The notes: generated from the sequence alone by a model not told the origin. Positions 54,266 through 64,000 are shown, counted from the first letter of the stretch. The stretch is DNA of 64,000 nucleotides from Gadus chalcogrammus (GCF_026213295.1 NC_079424.1:15918964-15982963); one strand, 5' to 3'. Program-made: numbers and translations.

Positions 54266-56399
54266 CTAGGAATATAGAAGGGAAAAAAAACAGACAGGAA
54301 CACACAGTGAGTACAAGTAACATATCAATGACTGTATCACTGGAGACTGGAGTGAAATATCCATAGGTTGTGTAGTGTAAAGAGCTATGACTATGTGTCT
54401 AGGAAAGAAGTGCTCAAAAAAAAGGGGGGTAGAAATGGAGAGTTGCTGTGGGTGTAATCTTTATTGTCATCATATTTTGGAAGCAGACCGACCAGCTTGA
54501 ATAACAGCTCGATAGTAGCAGTATAAATGTGCTTTGTGTTTACTTTCGCCTCTGCAAACAGATTGCAGATTTACCGCAAATCAAGTGTTATCATGTGACA
54601 CATCAACACTCTTCATCCTGATAATAATACACTATTTACGAATAATACACTGTTCTGCTAACTAGTTACAAAGGGAAAATGCAAGCTAAAAAAGGTTGCT
54701 ATAGTGATGCTGTGTGAAATCTATCCAGAGCAGACGCCTTTACAATACCATTATATGTTTAATTCCCTTCACGTTTAAAAAGGTTTTATTTTCTGACTCA
54801 TTGAAAATTAATTTATTCATCTTTCTACATGGCTATACATAGTTATTCCCCTAGAACCATGATTATGCTTGGTCATATGCCATTATTCTCTTATCTCCGT
54901 TAAGATGTCTGTGTTTCTGTCCGTCTGTCTGTCTGCCTCTTTCTATCTTGCCATATTGCTATGTAAACTATCTACCATCTCTTCCCCTTCTCTCTCTCTT
55001 GCCTTCTTCTTCTATCTCTCTGTCACTCTAGCTCAATCTCTCCCTCCCCCCCTTATCGATCTCTCTCCCCCTCTCTCTCTCGCTCTCACACTCTCTTCCA
55101 CAATGCATCATGACCACACTGGCCGACATGTCTGATGATCCTTACGCAGAAGTAGGAGTGTGGAAAGGGACACCATGCTGTCGAGTGTTGTTTCTCCAAC
55201 AGCAACAAAGTGCGTCCCATTGAGCAGCACAGTCAGCCTAGTGGAGTCTTCACATGCAACAATGAGAATATGCTCATTATCTTCGCTAAGATGTGTCAGC
55301 GTGCTATAGTACTTTTATCACAGTATTTATGCTTATGTCATAAAGTGGCTCATACATATCTTATTTTACTTTTGTATCGTGCACCACATCTGTTAGGAAG
55401 AGTATGACTAATATCAGATTAAAAATGACCTTTTTTATACTTTTATTTTAATCTATGAAGATGAATTAACTTTACCAATTTAAAATTTTTGAAGTTGATG
55501 TTCTTGTCCCAAATCAGTGATTCCTGTGAATGCTTATGGTCATGCTATGACCATTGCTTCACACTGTCATTCTATGACAGTACTTCCTCCTTAGATTATA
55601 ATGCAATTTATTTACACAGTTACAGATATGCATTTCACTTGGATAAATTATGGTGAGGTAAACTAACATAGAACACTAACAAAAACCTAAATCTAAAAAG
55701 AAACATTTAACAGCCTATGGGACATCTGGACAGGAGAATTTACCTTATGAAAGGTCAAACTATTCACAACTATTAATATAATAATAATATCATAATGAAT
55801 ATAATTGATTGTGCAACTATTCAGGACCACCTGAATGATCCCCCTATCCTTTTCCACCGACAATGGTGGCCTGGAATGGCCTGGATTGGGTATGGTGCCA
55901 GTAGGTAAACCAGTTTAATCCAAAACAAAACGGTATCTTTGGTATAGACACCATGGTCACCGTACACATATTATAGGTCATTGCTGCAGTAACAGCCTTT
56001 ACATTTATCCACACACAATCCTCTTACTGAATCCATAATGATAAGCTACATCCATAGACGAATAATTATTGCCATCGTTTATATGCATTGATCGTTCATC
56101 TCGATAGCAATCGGCGCTACAAGCCAATGTTTACCTGCACTACGGTACGTTAATATAGGTTGCTTTTGATAACCTGTGTGCACTTGTATTGCAACAGTTT
56201 TGTTTTGGATACCAAGTCTCTCCAAAAAAAGAATAGCCTACTTTAAGTTATTGAACAGGGAGGAAACTGCAAAAAGGTATGTCTACGAAACATTGATGCA
56301 TTAAAGAATGCACAACAAGTTTTCATTATCCCCGTCGTCCATTAACTGCCATTAGCTGCACTATTCTACACTTGGATATCAAAGTGTGATCTGGGCTAT
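54266..56399. other. Upstream region of hrh1
   Basis: AT-rich, with a CT-rich stretch at about 54980-55100. No ORF or element that I can support. Confidence 0.5.
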
Positions 56400-56404
56400 G
56401 TATG

Positions 56405-56545
56405 AAGATGGTAGGGCAACATGGCGGCCTCAGAAGAGCACCCACCCCATATAAAGGGCTCGTTCTATGGTAAGGAAAACTGGAATCATGATGGAATTAT
56501 GCTCTAATTCAAATGCATATTATATTCCACTTCTGCCAACTCCAT
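56405..56545. repeat. Dispersed-repeat-like segment (AACATGGCGGCC ... TTATATTCCA)
   Basis: Contains AACATGGCGGCC, AAGGGCTCGTTCTATGGTAA and CATATTATATTCCACTTCTG in an order I recognise from common teleost repeats. No boundaries found; the class is uncertain. Confidence 0.4.
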
Positions 56546-56674
56546 TAAACATTAACTTTTGAACGCATTAAACCCTTACTCTATTGAGCACAATAAACCC
56601 AAACCATATAACTATTAAACCTTGATTGAGTAACTTTCAGAGTCAACCAGCATAAGAGACCTACATGGTCACTC

Positions 56675-57323
56675 TTTTGGAGAGTGTCCACTCTCCAAAA
56701 TGATGAGTGTCCACCATCGCGAGGCACTACCGCCGAAGGTCGGTGGTGCCTCGGCGCTGCCCGCTTCCGAGACCATCAACAATCGCGGGCAACAATCCCT
56801 TTCTCCTCCATGGCGCTGTTCAGTCTACTTCAGATTGATGTGGAAGTGGAAGAACCAGAGACGTCGGAGAACCAGACGCAGTCGTTTGAGATTCATAATA
56901 TCGTCTGGAGGCGCCATAACACCTGTTGGTGTTATGGCGCACAACACGGCTCTGGTAGTTCCACAACGAGACTCGTAGTGGGGGTTATCTCAGACACAGT
57001 TGAGAAGGATTTGGGGGAAAGGAACTTTGGCTTTGACTCACTGAAATACATGAACCGCGGAATAGAGGAGAAAGGGATTGTTGCCCGCGATTTTCTCCCG
57101 CCGCAGCCCCGCTGCCAGCTGCCGAGGCACCACCGTCCCATGAGACAATCACGGTCAACAATCGCGGGCAACAATCCCTTTCTCCTCCATGTCGTGGTTC
57201 AGTCTACTTCAGATTGATGTGGAAGTGGAAAAACCAGAGACGTCGAAGAACCCGACGTGGTCGTTTGAAATTCCTAATATCGTCTAATATCGCCGTGTAT
57301 ATATTACACAGCGATATTAGACG
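56675..57323. repeat. Hairpin-rich mosaic repeat with ~130 bp direct repeats
   Basis: Four hairpins: 56675-56700 (12-bp arms, 2-nt spacer), 56721-56752 (12-bp arms, one mismatch), 56911-56940 (perfect 13-bp arms, TGTT loop) and 57281-57323 (perfect 13-bp arms). About 130 bp from TCAACAATCGCGGGCAACAA (56775-56904) recurs directly at 57156-57286. An inverted piece, GAGGAGAAAGGGATTGTTGC, lies between at about 57065-57092, and GCCGAGGCACCACCG (~57120) is inverted relative to CGGTGGTGCCTCGGC (~56740). No convincing ORF. Unclassified. Confidence 0.75.
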
Positions 57324-57394
57324 TTATATATATTTATATTACACGTTATATATATTTAATGATATAGTTATCTATGTATAATATGATATTATTG

Positions 57395-57744
57395 AGATTT
57401 AGAGCTCCTGGACCCCCGCCAGAGCACCCAGAGTGTTCTAGAATATTAACAGAACATGGCCAAAAGCTGTCTGCGCCTCGCCATTGCGATACATCCACTG
57501 TAAACACGAGTGCATGGTACCGTGGTCGCAAGCTGCTCAGGACCACACCCCCACCCTCCACCTTGACCCGCCTCTAAAAAACGGCGCGTTTGGAGAAAGC
57601 TCAATGTGCGACTGGCTCATACTGGCTGTATTTCTGCACCAAGGCTGAATCTCTTGAACGTCTTCAAATACTTTATTAAGGGCCCACTAACATCTATATG
57701 TAAGCATCCATAAATTAGCATGCAATGGGACCTTTAAGTTTTGC
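57395..57744. mobile_element. Probable nonautonomous TTAA-type element, one end only
   Basis: The right end reads AGCATGCAATGGGACCTTTAA, the reverse complement of a terminus starting TTAAAGGTCCCATTGC that I associate with TTAA-target fish elements. The matching left end was not found, so the call is tentative. Confidence 0.35.
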
Positions 57745-58079
57745 CGCCCAACTACAATAATATATTTTTATCACACTGACTAGCTATCTTTAGCTTAATC
57801 TTAAACTACAGGCAACCAATTAATTTAGCAAATTATTTTGACAGTTGAGTTCTCCCCATTTAACTTTTATCTGAAAGGTTTCGATCCACTTTCAGTTCGG
57901 CCTCTCCAGTGGTGTAACTTGGGGTCTTCAATGGAAATTACCCCAAACCGATTTTTTTTTAGAGAGCTCTCTATAGGGGTGTCAAACTCATTTTAGCTCA
58001 GCGGCCACATGGAGGATAATCTATTCCCAAGTGGGCCGGACCGGTAAAAATATGGCATAATTATGTAAAATTAAACATG

Positions 58080-58197
58080 CTGTGAGCACACCAAACACAG
58101 GTTTCCCATTTACTTCCGTGAATAAAAAGGACGATGACCATTTCTCTTGGAAAACTCTGCACTCTGTGTCCACTTTTCGTCTTTTTGACAGAGACAT
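58080..58197 (-). pseudogene. hAT transposase N-terminal fragment
   Basis: ATG at 58197-58195. MSLSKRRKVDTECRVFQEKW then SSSFLFTEVNGKPV resembles the start of the BED-finger-bearing hAT transposases related to GTF2IRD2/ZBED-type genes. A 2-nt deletion just after GKPV destroys the next expected C-x2-C. Nothing of the catalytic core remains, so the element is an internal-deletion derivative. Confidence 0.65.
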
Positions 58198-58363
58198 TTT
58201 GGGGCAATGAGAGTGCCAAAGCACATAATGTTGGAAGTATAAGGCAGAACGACAAGGTAGCTCCAGGCTAGCTGCACTACCTGTTTATACTTGCTCCCTG
58301 CTCAGCCCCGGTATAAAGTTTGCTTGCTTAACATAATTGCTATTGCGACTTCTAGTGGACACA

Positions 58364-58367
58364 TTAA
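58364..58367 (+). repeat. TTAA target duplication, left
   Basis: TTAA directly before the inner element; the partner is at 59936-59939. Joining the flanks across one TTAA rebuilds continuous hAT-arm sequence (TGGACACATTAAGAACAGC). Confidence 0.8.
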
Positions 58368-58700
58368 AGTGCGTATTGGAAGTTAATGTTTTTAAAAATA
58401 TTTATACATAACATTCTCTGAAAATTGCTCTTTGAAATTAAAATGCAGGATTTTATCAGTTTAAAAGAGTATATCGGCAAAAAATCCAGTTTTAAAGTGA
58501 CTATTTTGAGCAAGGCTTCAAAAACCGTTGTTTTTTTATGTGATACGTCAAACGCGTCATATTACGTAGGAATTGGTAGACGCGGTCGCTGTTGCTGCCT
58601 CAGCTCTATGCGTAGTTGTGAGCAGTCTATGGTTACCGCGGTGAGGGGTCTTGTATTCCCCCCCCCCCCCTGTGGTTTTTGTTTTTTTCTAATCGACGAG

Positions 58701-58811
58701 ATGAGGTTTTGTATCTGTGGGGGTTGTTCCAACTCCGACCTCTTGTCCGACCATCTCCGATTTGACAGTTTCCCCGATCGGAGAAAGGATGGAGCAGGCT
58801 TTCGAGCCTGC
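58701..58811 (+). pseudogene. THAP-like domain N-terminal fragment
   Basis: ATG at 58701. MRFCICGGCSNSDLLSDHLR then FDSFPDRRKDGAGFRAC has Cys pairs, a His and an FP motif in the order of the THAP zinc finger's first half. The expected aromatic after GFRA is Cys here, and the frame runs out at the junction with the captured eepd1 sequence. Truncated. Confidence 0.5.
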
Positions 58812-58836
58812 AAACCCTCACGTTAGTTGTACTCAC

Positions 58837-59580
58837 TCGTTCTCCAGTAGGGGCATACACACGACCTCTTTGACGCCAGGGTTGTTGGCCTTTTCACTGG
58901 AGCAGCGCTGAAGGTCCCAGGTGGCCAGGCGCACCGTGGCCCGGCTGTCCCGCGGGCCCGGTGCCTCGCGGGGCCGCAGGGACACCATCTGCGTGGGTCC
59001 TCCCGGCGGGAGTCGAGGTCGTCGCTCCGGAGGCTGAACGAGGTTGGGCTCGGATGGGACCGACCCGTGTAGGTCAGCCCGCCGTTGGTATTGGTGGACG
59101 GAGTTCTTGAGCGCTCCACAAACACCTGGAAACGGATCTTGTCCAGTAGGGAGCAGTTTATGTGATCGACCCGAACCAGGTCCTCGATGCTCTTGAACGG
59201 ACCGTGTTGGGTCCGATATAGGCGACAATGTTCCGGGCGATTTTCTCCGTGATGCCGCGGATGCTCATGAGCTGCGGCGGGACGGCGGTGTTGATGTTCA
59301 TGCCGCTGCAGGAGGACATATGCTCCGGGTCTCTCCGCAGGGAGGACGGGGAGTGCTGCGACGAACTGGTCCTACTCGACACGCAGATCTCCACTTTAAT
59401 AATCTCCAGTTTGGTGGCGCCTATCCCACTCACCAGCGCTAGGTCCTCCACCTTCTTGAAGCCCCCGATGCAGTCCCGGTACTCCACGATGCTCCGCGCC
59501 ACGGGGCGGTTGACACCGGGCAGGGTCATGAGCTCTTCCTCCGTGGCCGTGTTGATGTTCAGCCGCTCCTGGCTCACCAT
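58837..59580 (-). pseudogene. eepd1: Captured eepd1 exon fragment inside a transposon
   Basis: The translation, in three pieces, matches the N-terminal half of EEPD1, an endonuclease/exonuclease/phosphatase-family protein with helix-hairpin-helix repeats. It reads QERLNINTATEEELMTLPGV, VEDLALVSGIGATKLE, SSQHSPSSLRRD and MNINTAVPPQLMSIRGI, then SIEDLVRVDHINCSLLDKIR, FVERSRTPSTNTNGGLTYTG, RLATWDLQ and ANNPGVKEVVCMPLLEN. A 2-nt insertion near 59220 (TATAT) and a 1-nt deletion near 59010 shift the frame. The piece ends GAGAACGA|GTGAGT at 58837, where the human exon also ends in phase 2, so a genomic splice donor is retained. It starts around EEPD1 residue 36. The catalytic phosphatase domain is absent. 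Confidence 0.88.
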
Positions 59581-59710
59581 AATTCTTCTGACACCACAAC
59601 TCTATCTCCCTCCTATTACCATGGTGTCTCCCCCTTTTGGGTGGTTGCTGTTCTCCCTCACGGCTAGCTGGCTCAAAATTGTACGGAAGTGGTCCGAAAC
59701 TGTTATCCAT
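59581..59710 (-). pseudogene. ORF start with P2X7-C-terminus-like motif, truncated
   Basis: ATG at 59710-59708. MDNSFGPLPYNFEPASREGE then QQPPKRGRHHGNRREIELWC. The LPYNFEP motif resembles the segment before the Cys-rich C-terminal domain of P2X7-type proteins, which also occurs in fish repeat-borne ORFs. It is cut at the eepd1 junction right after the first expected Trp-Cys. Confidence 0.4.
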
Positions 59711-60091
59711 TGTTGTTATGTTGCCTATGTAGTCTATGATGATTAGACTGTCCGTCTACCAATTCCTACGTCACGCGAAAACGAGCGTTTGAGATGCGGA
59801 AGTAAAATTGTATCACAAAAACGGCTCAAGATGCCACTTGTAGTGTAGATGTATTAATAAAAACTAAATAATCGTGTATTCGAATTTTTTTCCTATATGA
59901 TTCTTCACTGCAGTATCTAACTTCCAATACGCACTTTAAGAACAGCAGTTTCTTTCATTGAAAAATAGCAGATCATTTTACGTTACATTCCAAAGCGACT
60001 TCCAGTTACACACAATTGTCCAGTAGTTCAATGTACAACAAATTAATCAGTGCCAGTCAATTCAATCCATGTAATGCTAGGAAGGATTTTT

Positions 60092-60092
60092 A

Positions 60093-60115
<23 letters not shown>
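60092..60115. repeat. (AT)n tract
   Basis: Short alternating AT tract in the right arm of the hAT-type element. Confidence 0.85.
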
Positions 60116-60124
<9 letters not shown>

Positions 60125-60680
60125 CAATACTGTACTTCACAAAATCATCTCGCGGGCCGGATTAAACCCGTTCGCGGGCCTGATCCGGCCCGCGGGCCGT
60201 ACGTTTGACACCCCTCGGAGTGTAGAGAATTTATACCCAGATAATAGGGAATTTTCTGTATTATTATGTCTGTAATATTAAACATTATCAGGAAATTGGC
60301 ATATTTGATAAAAAATCGATTGACACGTTAATCTTTTAGATTAAATTTAAATTATATAAATCAGGCGTTATGATTACACAAATGTACTGATGATATAAAA
60401 TGATCTGCAAACTAAATTATTATCACACGGTTTAGCCATGTGACACAACAAACTCGAGAAAAGATAGGGAAAAAATATGGGAAAATACAAAGTATATCAA
60501 TCAACAAAAGATGTGCGACCATGTGGATGAACTCATTATAAACAACTTATACTCAAACAATAAACCTGCATTCAATTGAATGATTAACCACAATAAAAAA
60601 GCATGGATTAATCAATTAGTTAACATATCATTAACAAATCAAATCATAAGTAGTAGGGAGAGCGAGCTGACACCGCCATC

Positions 60681-60770
60681 GGTGTGTGAATGTTTGCATG
60701 AATGGGTGAATGTTAGGCAATATTGTAAAGCGCTTTGGGTAAAAGCATATAAATGCAGTCCATTTACCAG
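60681..60770 (+). mobile_element. LINE/SINE 3'-tail-like fragment
   Basis: GTGTGTGAATG ... AATGGGTGAATGTTAG, TTGTAAAGCGCTTTGGGT and ATAAATGCAGTCCATTTACC follow the order of a common teleost retroposon tail. About 90 bp; no body recognised. Confidence 0.5.
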
Positions 60771-61793
60771 AGAGAGCGAGAGAGAGAGCGAGTGAGAGAC
60801 AAATAGGGAGTGTATTTGGCGTTTTAGCAAAACAATTTGAAGTGCGCCTACTACATGACATTTGGCACAATCAGGGCGCAGAAAGCTATGATGCATCAAG
60901 TTTGAGGGGGGGGGGGAGGACCTGAAAGATTACCCTGTCCCAAATGGTGTATGGTTAAACTCAGGGTGGTCGAAACGTCCTGAGTGTTTCTTGGTAGGGT
61001 TAAGTGTAGTGAACAAAATGGTTCTTGGGGATGGCCGGATGTGGTTGAGGTTCTGCCTTGGTGCGTTAGGTGGGATTAATCACTTATCAGGCCCAGATCA
61101 GAAAATGACTCTGTACTATGTAATCTAAGGGAGCGTAGCTTGCTATGACTACACCTGTGTTTAGCCATACCATGTCTGAGGTGAGACTGAGATGGACCCA
61201 AACCACACTGGAAAAAGTCTGGGAGATTGGATGATGGTACACCACATAACACATAAGCTGATCATCTTTTTGATATCACAAACTACACTCGTGCCATCCT
61301 TATCATTAAAACCATAATTGTATTTGTGAGTCCAGGAAAACATTTCCAAATCAATCCTGGCCCCCTTCCATATAGCCCATATCCTCTATTTGGCTTCCCC
61401 CCCCCCCCCCCCCTCCTTCTCCTCCTCCCAATCCTCCTCCTCCTCCTACTCATTTACCGCTCCCTCCTCTTCACCCTGAGCTTTGGAATGAGAAAGGTAT
61501 AGAACACACTCAAAGCCCCCAAACTACACTCACAGAGAGCTGGCAGATCAAAGGTTGTGTACACATAGAAGCCATGCACTGCTTGTCAACATAATTTAAC
61601 ACATAACACATTTTCCCTGGCTGTCATCCAACTTCTTATCTTCATTGGATCGTTATGCCCTCTGCCCTGCACTACTTCACGGATCCCCATCGATCTCATT
61701 GTAATGCTGCCTAGCAATTGATTTAATGACACTGTCGAGAATGCTCTGCGGAGTTCTCTTGTATGTCCCAATAGTATAGGGTTAGGGTTAGTT

Positions 61794-61853
61794 GTAATAC
61801 CATTAATGGTATTACATTCGATTCAATGGTATATATACACCATTGAATCGAAT
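61794..61853. repeat. Two abutting palindromes
   Basis: 61794-61815 is a perfect 22-bp palindrome (half-site GTAATACCATT). 61816-61853 has perfect 15-bp arms ATTCGATTCAATGGT around an 8-nt AT-rich loop. Confidence 0.9.
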
Positions 61854-62890
61854 ACATGGAATACATCGAATATATGGAATAATTCTTAAATATTCATTTA
61901 AGGCAAGGACATGTTTTGATAGATTTGTAGCTGTACAAAATTTCAAATTAGGCCTATCTGATGGTAGCATAATCTAAAGAACCATTCTTAAACTGCCCCA
62001 AACCCGCTCTGTTGCGTATCTGGTGTGCATAATTACGATCTCACCCTTTGTTCATAGCTATTTTAGATAAGACTTGAAAGTCTCATTGTCTCATTCTGCT
62101 TGGAATGGATTCACTTTGTGTCGTCAGCCAAAACTGAAACGGTTATCATTTATGTACATATTTGGCTCTTTATTGCCAGAACTATACAATAAACTAATTA
62201 ACCAACATGACTGTAATTACCATTGGGCTAATGTCATTGGTGTGATTACGAGTGGGCGGATACACAGCGTTAATTATGATGTTGTGGGCTCTATTTATAG
62301 CTTATATGAAACATGTCAAATAGTAGATCTTTCCTTCAGAACAAAATCCACCTGTTCACTACAATCTCCGATTACAAACTTTCCCTTATTTTGGTCTAAA
62401 AACTGCTTTTTCAAATGCTAAATCCATGTCCCTGGTCCCCTCTGTAAGTTTACCTTCATAAAAGACAGAGGCAGGGCTATGTCATATTTCATAAAACAAC
62501 TTTAAAAGACATCGGACAACGGAGCTTTTGGTTTCATTACATCGCAGCTATAATCTAAGAAAAACACAGGTTGTCAAAGCAAACTTACCCATGAAAGACA
62601 CGATAATGCCATAAGTAGAGGAACACCGTTTTGCCGCAGTATAGCCTATCGATTCTGGACAATTTGGAAAATCTGAAATCCTTCGGCGCGATCTTTGCAC
62701 CGCACACGAAACTACCATCACTCCTCCTCTCTCGGTCTCTAATGCCCTCCCCCCCCCCACCCCCTGTTCCTAACTCATCCTCCTTTCCTGCGCTTTGGCG
62801 GCATCTAGGAAAAGTCTGCATTCCATGACACACACAAAGTAGACTAAACACAAGGTACTGTTCCTCGCAAATGCAATAATATATCATACA

Positions 62891-62895
<5 letters not shown>
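61854..62895. other. Upstream region, no CDS
   Basis: Mostly unique AT-rich sequence with a poly-C run near 62750. A strong - strand donor, CATGG|GTAAGTTT, lies at 62581-62588 and could end a noncoding exon reaching from about 62589 to 62830. Confidence 0.4.
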
Positions 62896-62986
<91 letters not shown>

Positions 62987-63066
62987 TGTGTGCGCGTGTG
63001 CGTGTGTGTGTTTGTGTGCGAGTTTGTGTGCATGTTTTGAGTGTGTGTGTGTGCGTGTGTGTGGGT

Positions 63067-63107
<41 letters not shown>

Positions 63108-63114
63108 AGTGTGT

Positions 63115-63174
<60 letters not shown>

Positions 63175-63203
63175 TTGCGTGTGTGTGTGTGTGTGTGTGT
63201 GTA
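62896..63203. repeat. (GT)n array with GC/TTTT interruptions
   Basis: About 300 bp of GT units broken by GCGC, TTTAG and GATTGC segments. Confidence 0.95.
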
Positions 63204-63904
63204 CGTGTGTTTTTATCAACTGACATTTCTAATGATATTCTTCTATTCAATGTTTGAACTGATTTCTTTCCATAATTGTTTGAGAGGCTGCTAAGGTCGT
63301 TCTTACTGATGTGGTGAGTCTGGTTTGTGAGTCAGCAGTGAAGAGAATATATATATGATCGTTCGGCTATATATAGACTCATCCAACAATTAAGTTTTTA
63401 AATATATCATAGTCTTAATACAAAATGTGGTCGTGACTGAGATCTGAGATGGCACTGAGGCAAATATTGTCACTATAAGTAAGCCAGAATGTAACTTCCA
63501 ATAAATTCATACACAATTACAAATAAATCAAATATATCAATATTTTATATAAATAATACTATTATTTAATATTTTTTGAATTCTTTGCGTTGTGCTTCCC
63601 TGTGCAGCATGATGCTCTAGTCTAAATTACATATAAGTTGGTAGAGTGACAATTGCGCATCAGTCTATTAGGATCGCATGAGCGCATGACAATCCATAGG
63701 CTGCAATATCCAATATGTCATTTATTTTCTGTTTTTTTAAAATGCAGCCTTGGCTACTGATTTTCTTAATGGAAATCCAAGAACTGTTGAATGAAATAAA
63801 CGTGGGAGGACTCATTGAGGAAAATCCTTAAATGTGTGTGTTTGTGTGTGTGGGCGCCAATGCGTGTGTCTGTGCGTCCAGTTGTTCTCAAAAACGTACA
63901 TTGT
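63204..63904. other. AT-rich region, no feature recognised
   Basis: No ORF, repeat boundary or element that I can support, apart from short GT runs near 63835. Confidence 0.5.
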
Positions 63905-63915
63905 ATGTGTGTGTG

Positions 63916-64000
<85 letters not shown>
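63905..64000. repeat. (GT)n array running off the window
   Basis: GT tract that continues to the last base, so its true length is unknown. Confidence 0.95.

Larger units (their letters stand above)
58368..59935. mobile_element. TTAA-flanked element (Kolobok-like) carrying a captured eepd1 exon, 1568 bp
   Basis: Perfect 18-bp terminal inverted repeats AGTGCGTATTGGAAGTTA and a TTAA duplication on both sides. A second inverted pair, GTAGGAATTGGTAGACG, lies further in (about 58567-58583 and 59753-59769). The left inner end holds a THAP-like ORF start (+). The right inner end holds an ORF start with the GPLPYNFEP motif (-). The centre is host-derived eepd1. Kolobok transposons use TTAA and encode THAP-domain transposases, which supports the class, but no transposase core is present here. 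Confidence 0.75.
57975..60215 (-). mobile_element. hAT-type element interrupted by a nested TTAA-type element
   Basis: The termini AGGGGTGTCAAAC (57975) and GTTTGACACCCCT (ending 60215) are perfect inverted repeats, and both arms carry the GGCCGGA/GCGGGCC-rich subterminal sequence seen in this widespread family. The left arm (57975-58367) contains the first ~40 codons of a hAT transposase on the - strand. The right arm is 59936-60215. The 8-bp flanks do not match, so the original duplication has decayed or been lost. The inner element 58368-59935 splits it. Confidence 0.8.

Noticed and set aside
56684..57217. 177-codon ORF across the mosaic repeat
   Set aside because: It crosses hairpins and repeated modules, and the peptide has no domain that I recognise.
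58425..58826. 133-codon ORF on the + strand
   Set aside because: It starts just inside the inner-element terminus and overlaps the THAP-like frame in another reading frame, with no recognisable protein.
58837..59580. Functional eepd1 gene
   Set aside because: Two frameshifts, no phosphatase domain, and placement inside terminal inverted repeats with TTAA show a captured fragment.
57967..60223. 8-bp target duplication of the outer hAT element
   Set aside because: The flanks CTCTCTAT and CGGAGTGT do not match, so I do not claim one.
61780..61790. Telomere-like TTAGGG repeats
   Set aside because: Only two units; this occurs by chance and is far too short for an interstitial telomeric tract.

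Overview
The window is vertebrate nuclear DNA, almost certainly from a teleost fish. Genes are split by GT-AG introns, the proteins are clear vertebrate orthologues, and the intergenic and intronic DNA carries fish-type transposons (L2-like LINE, hAT and TTAA-type elements). Dinucleotide arrays are exceptionally dense: more than twenty long (CA)n/(GT)n tracts plus a ~560 bp (GA)n tract. That density recalls gadiform (cod-like) genomes, but this placement is inference.

Layout. 1-~4080 (+): the last two coding exons and the ~3.3 kb 3' UTR of vgll4, a TEAD-binding transcriptional cofactor. ~4270-~49800 (-): a complete atg7, the E1-like enzyme of autophagy. I resolved 18 coding exons that join in frame into a 720-residue protein, plus a probable noncoding leader exon. 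52420-54024 (-): hrh1, the histamine H1 receptor, with a single-exon CDS. The order hrh1-atg7-vgll4, with vgll4 convergent on atg7, matches the human HRH1-ATG7-VGLL4 neighbourhood. 54025-64000: no host gene CDS; palindromes, transposons and GT arrays.

Mobile DNA. Intron 8 of atg7 holds an apparently full-length L2-clade LINE (39271-43349, +) with one open 1046-codon ORF and an 8-bp target-site duplication. Other atg7 introns hold two short hAT-type elements, a decayed restriction-like-endonuclease LINE remnant, a ~580 bp element with ~80 bp inverted termini, and LINE tails.

The most unusual locus is 57975-60215. A hAT-type element is interrupted by a 1.57 kb element with 18-bp perfect terminal inverted repeats and TTAA duplications. 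That inner element has a THAP-like ORF start at one end and a P2X7-C-terminus-like ORF start at the other. Between them lies a captured piece of the host gene eepd1, one exon still ending in its splice donor, now broken by two frameshifts. Just upstream, 56675-57323 is a hairpin-rich mosaic with ~130 bp direct repeats.

The three host genes are unrelated in function (Hippo/TEAD output, autophagy conjugation, histamine signalling). Their grouping reflects old synteny, not an operon or pathway.
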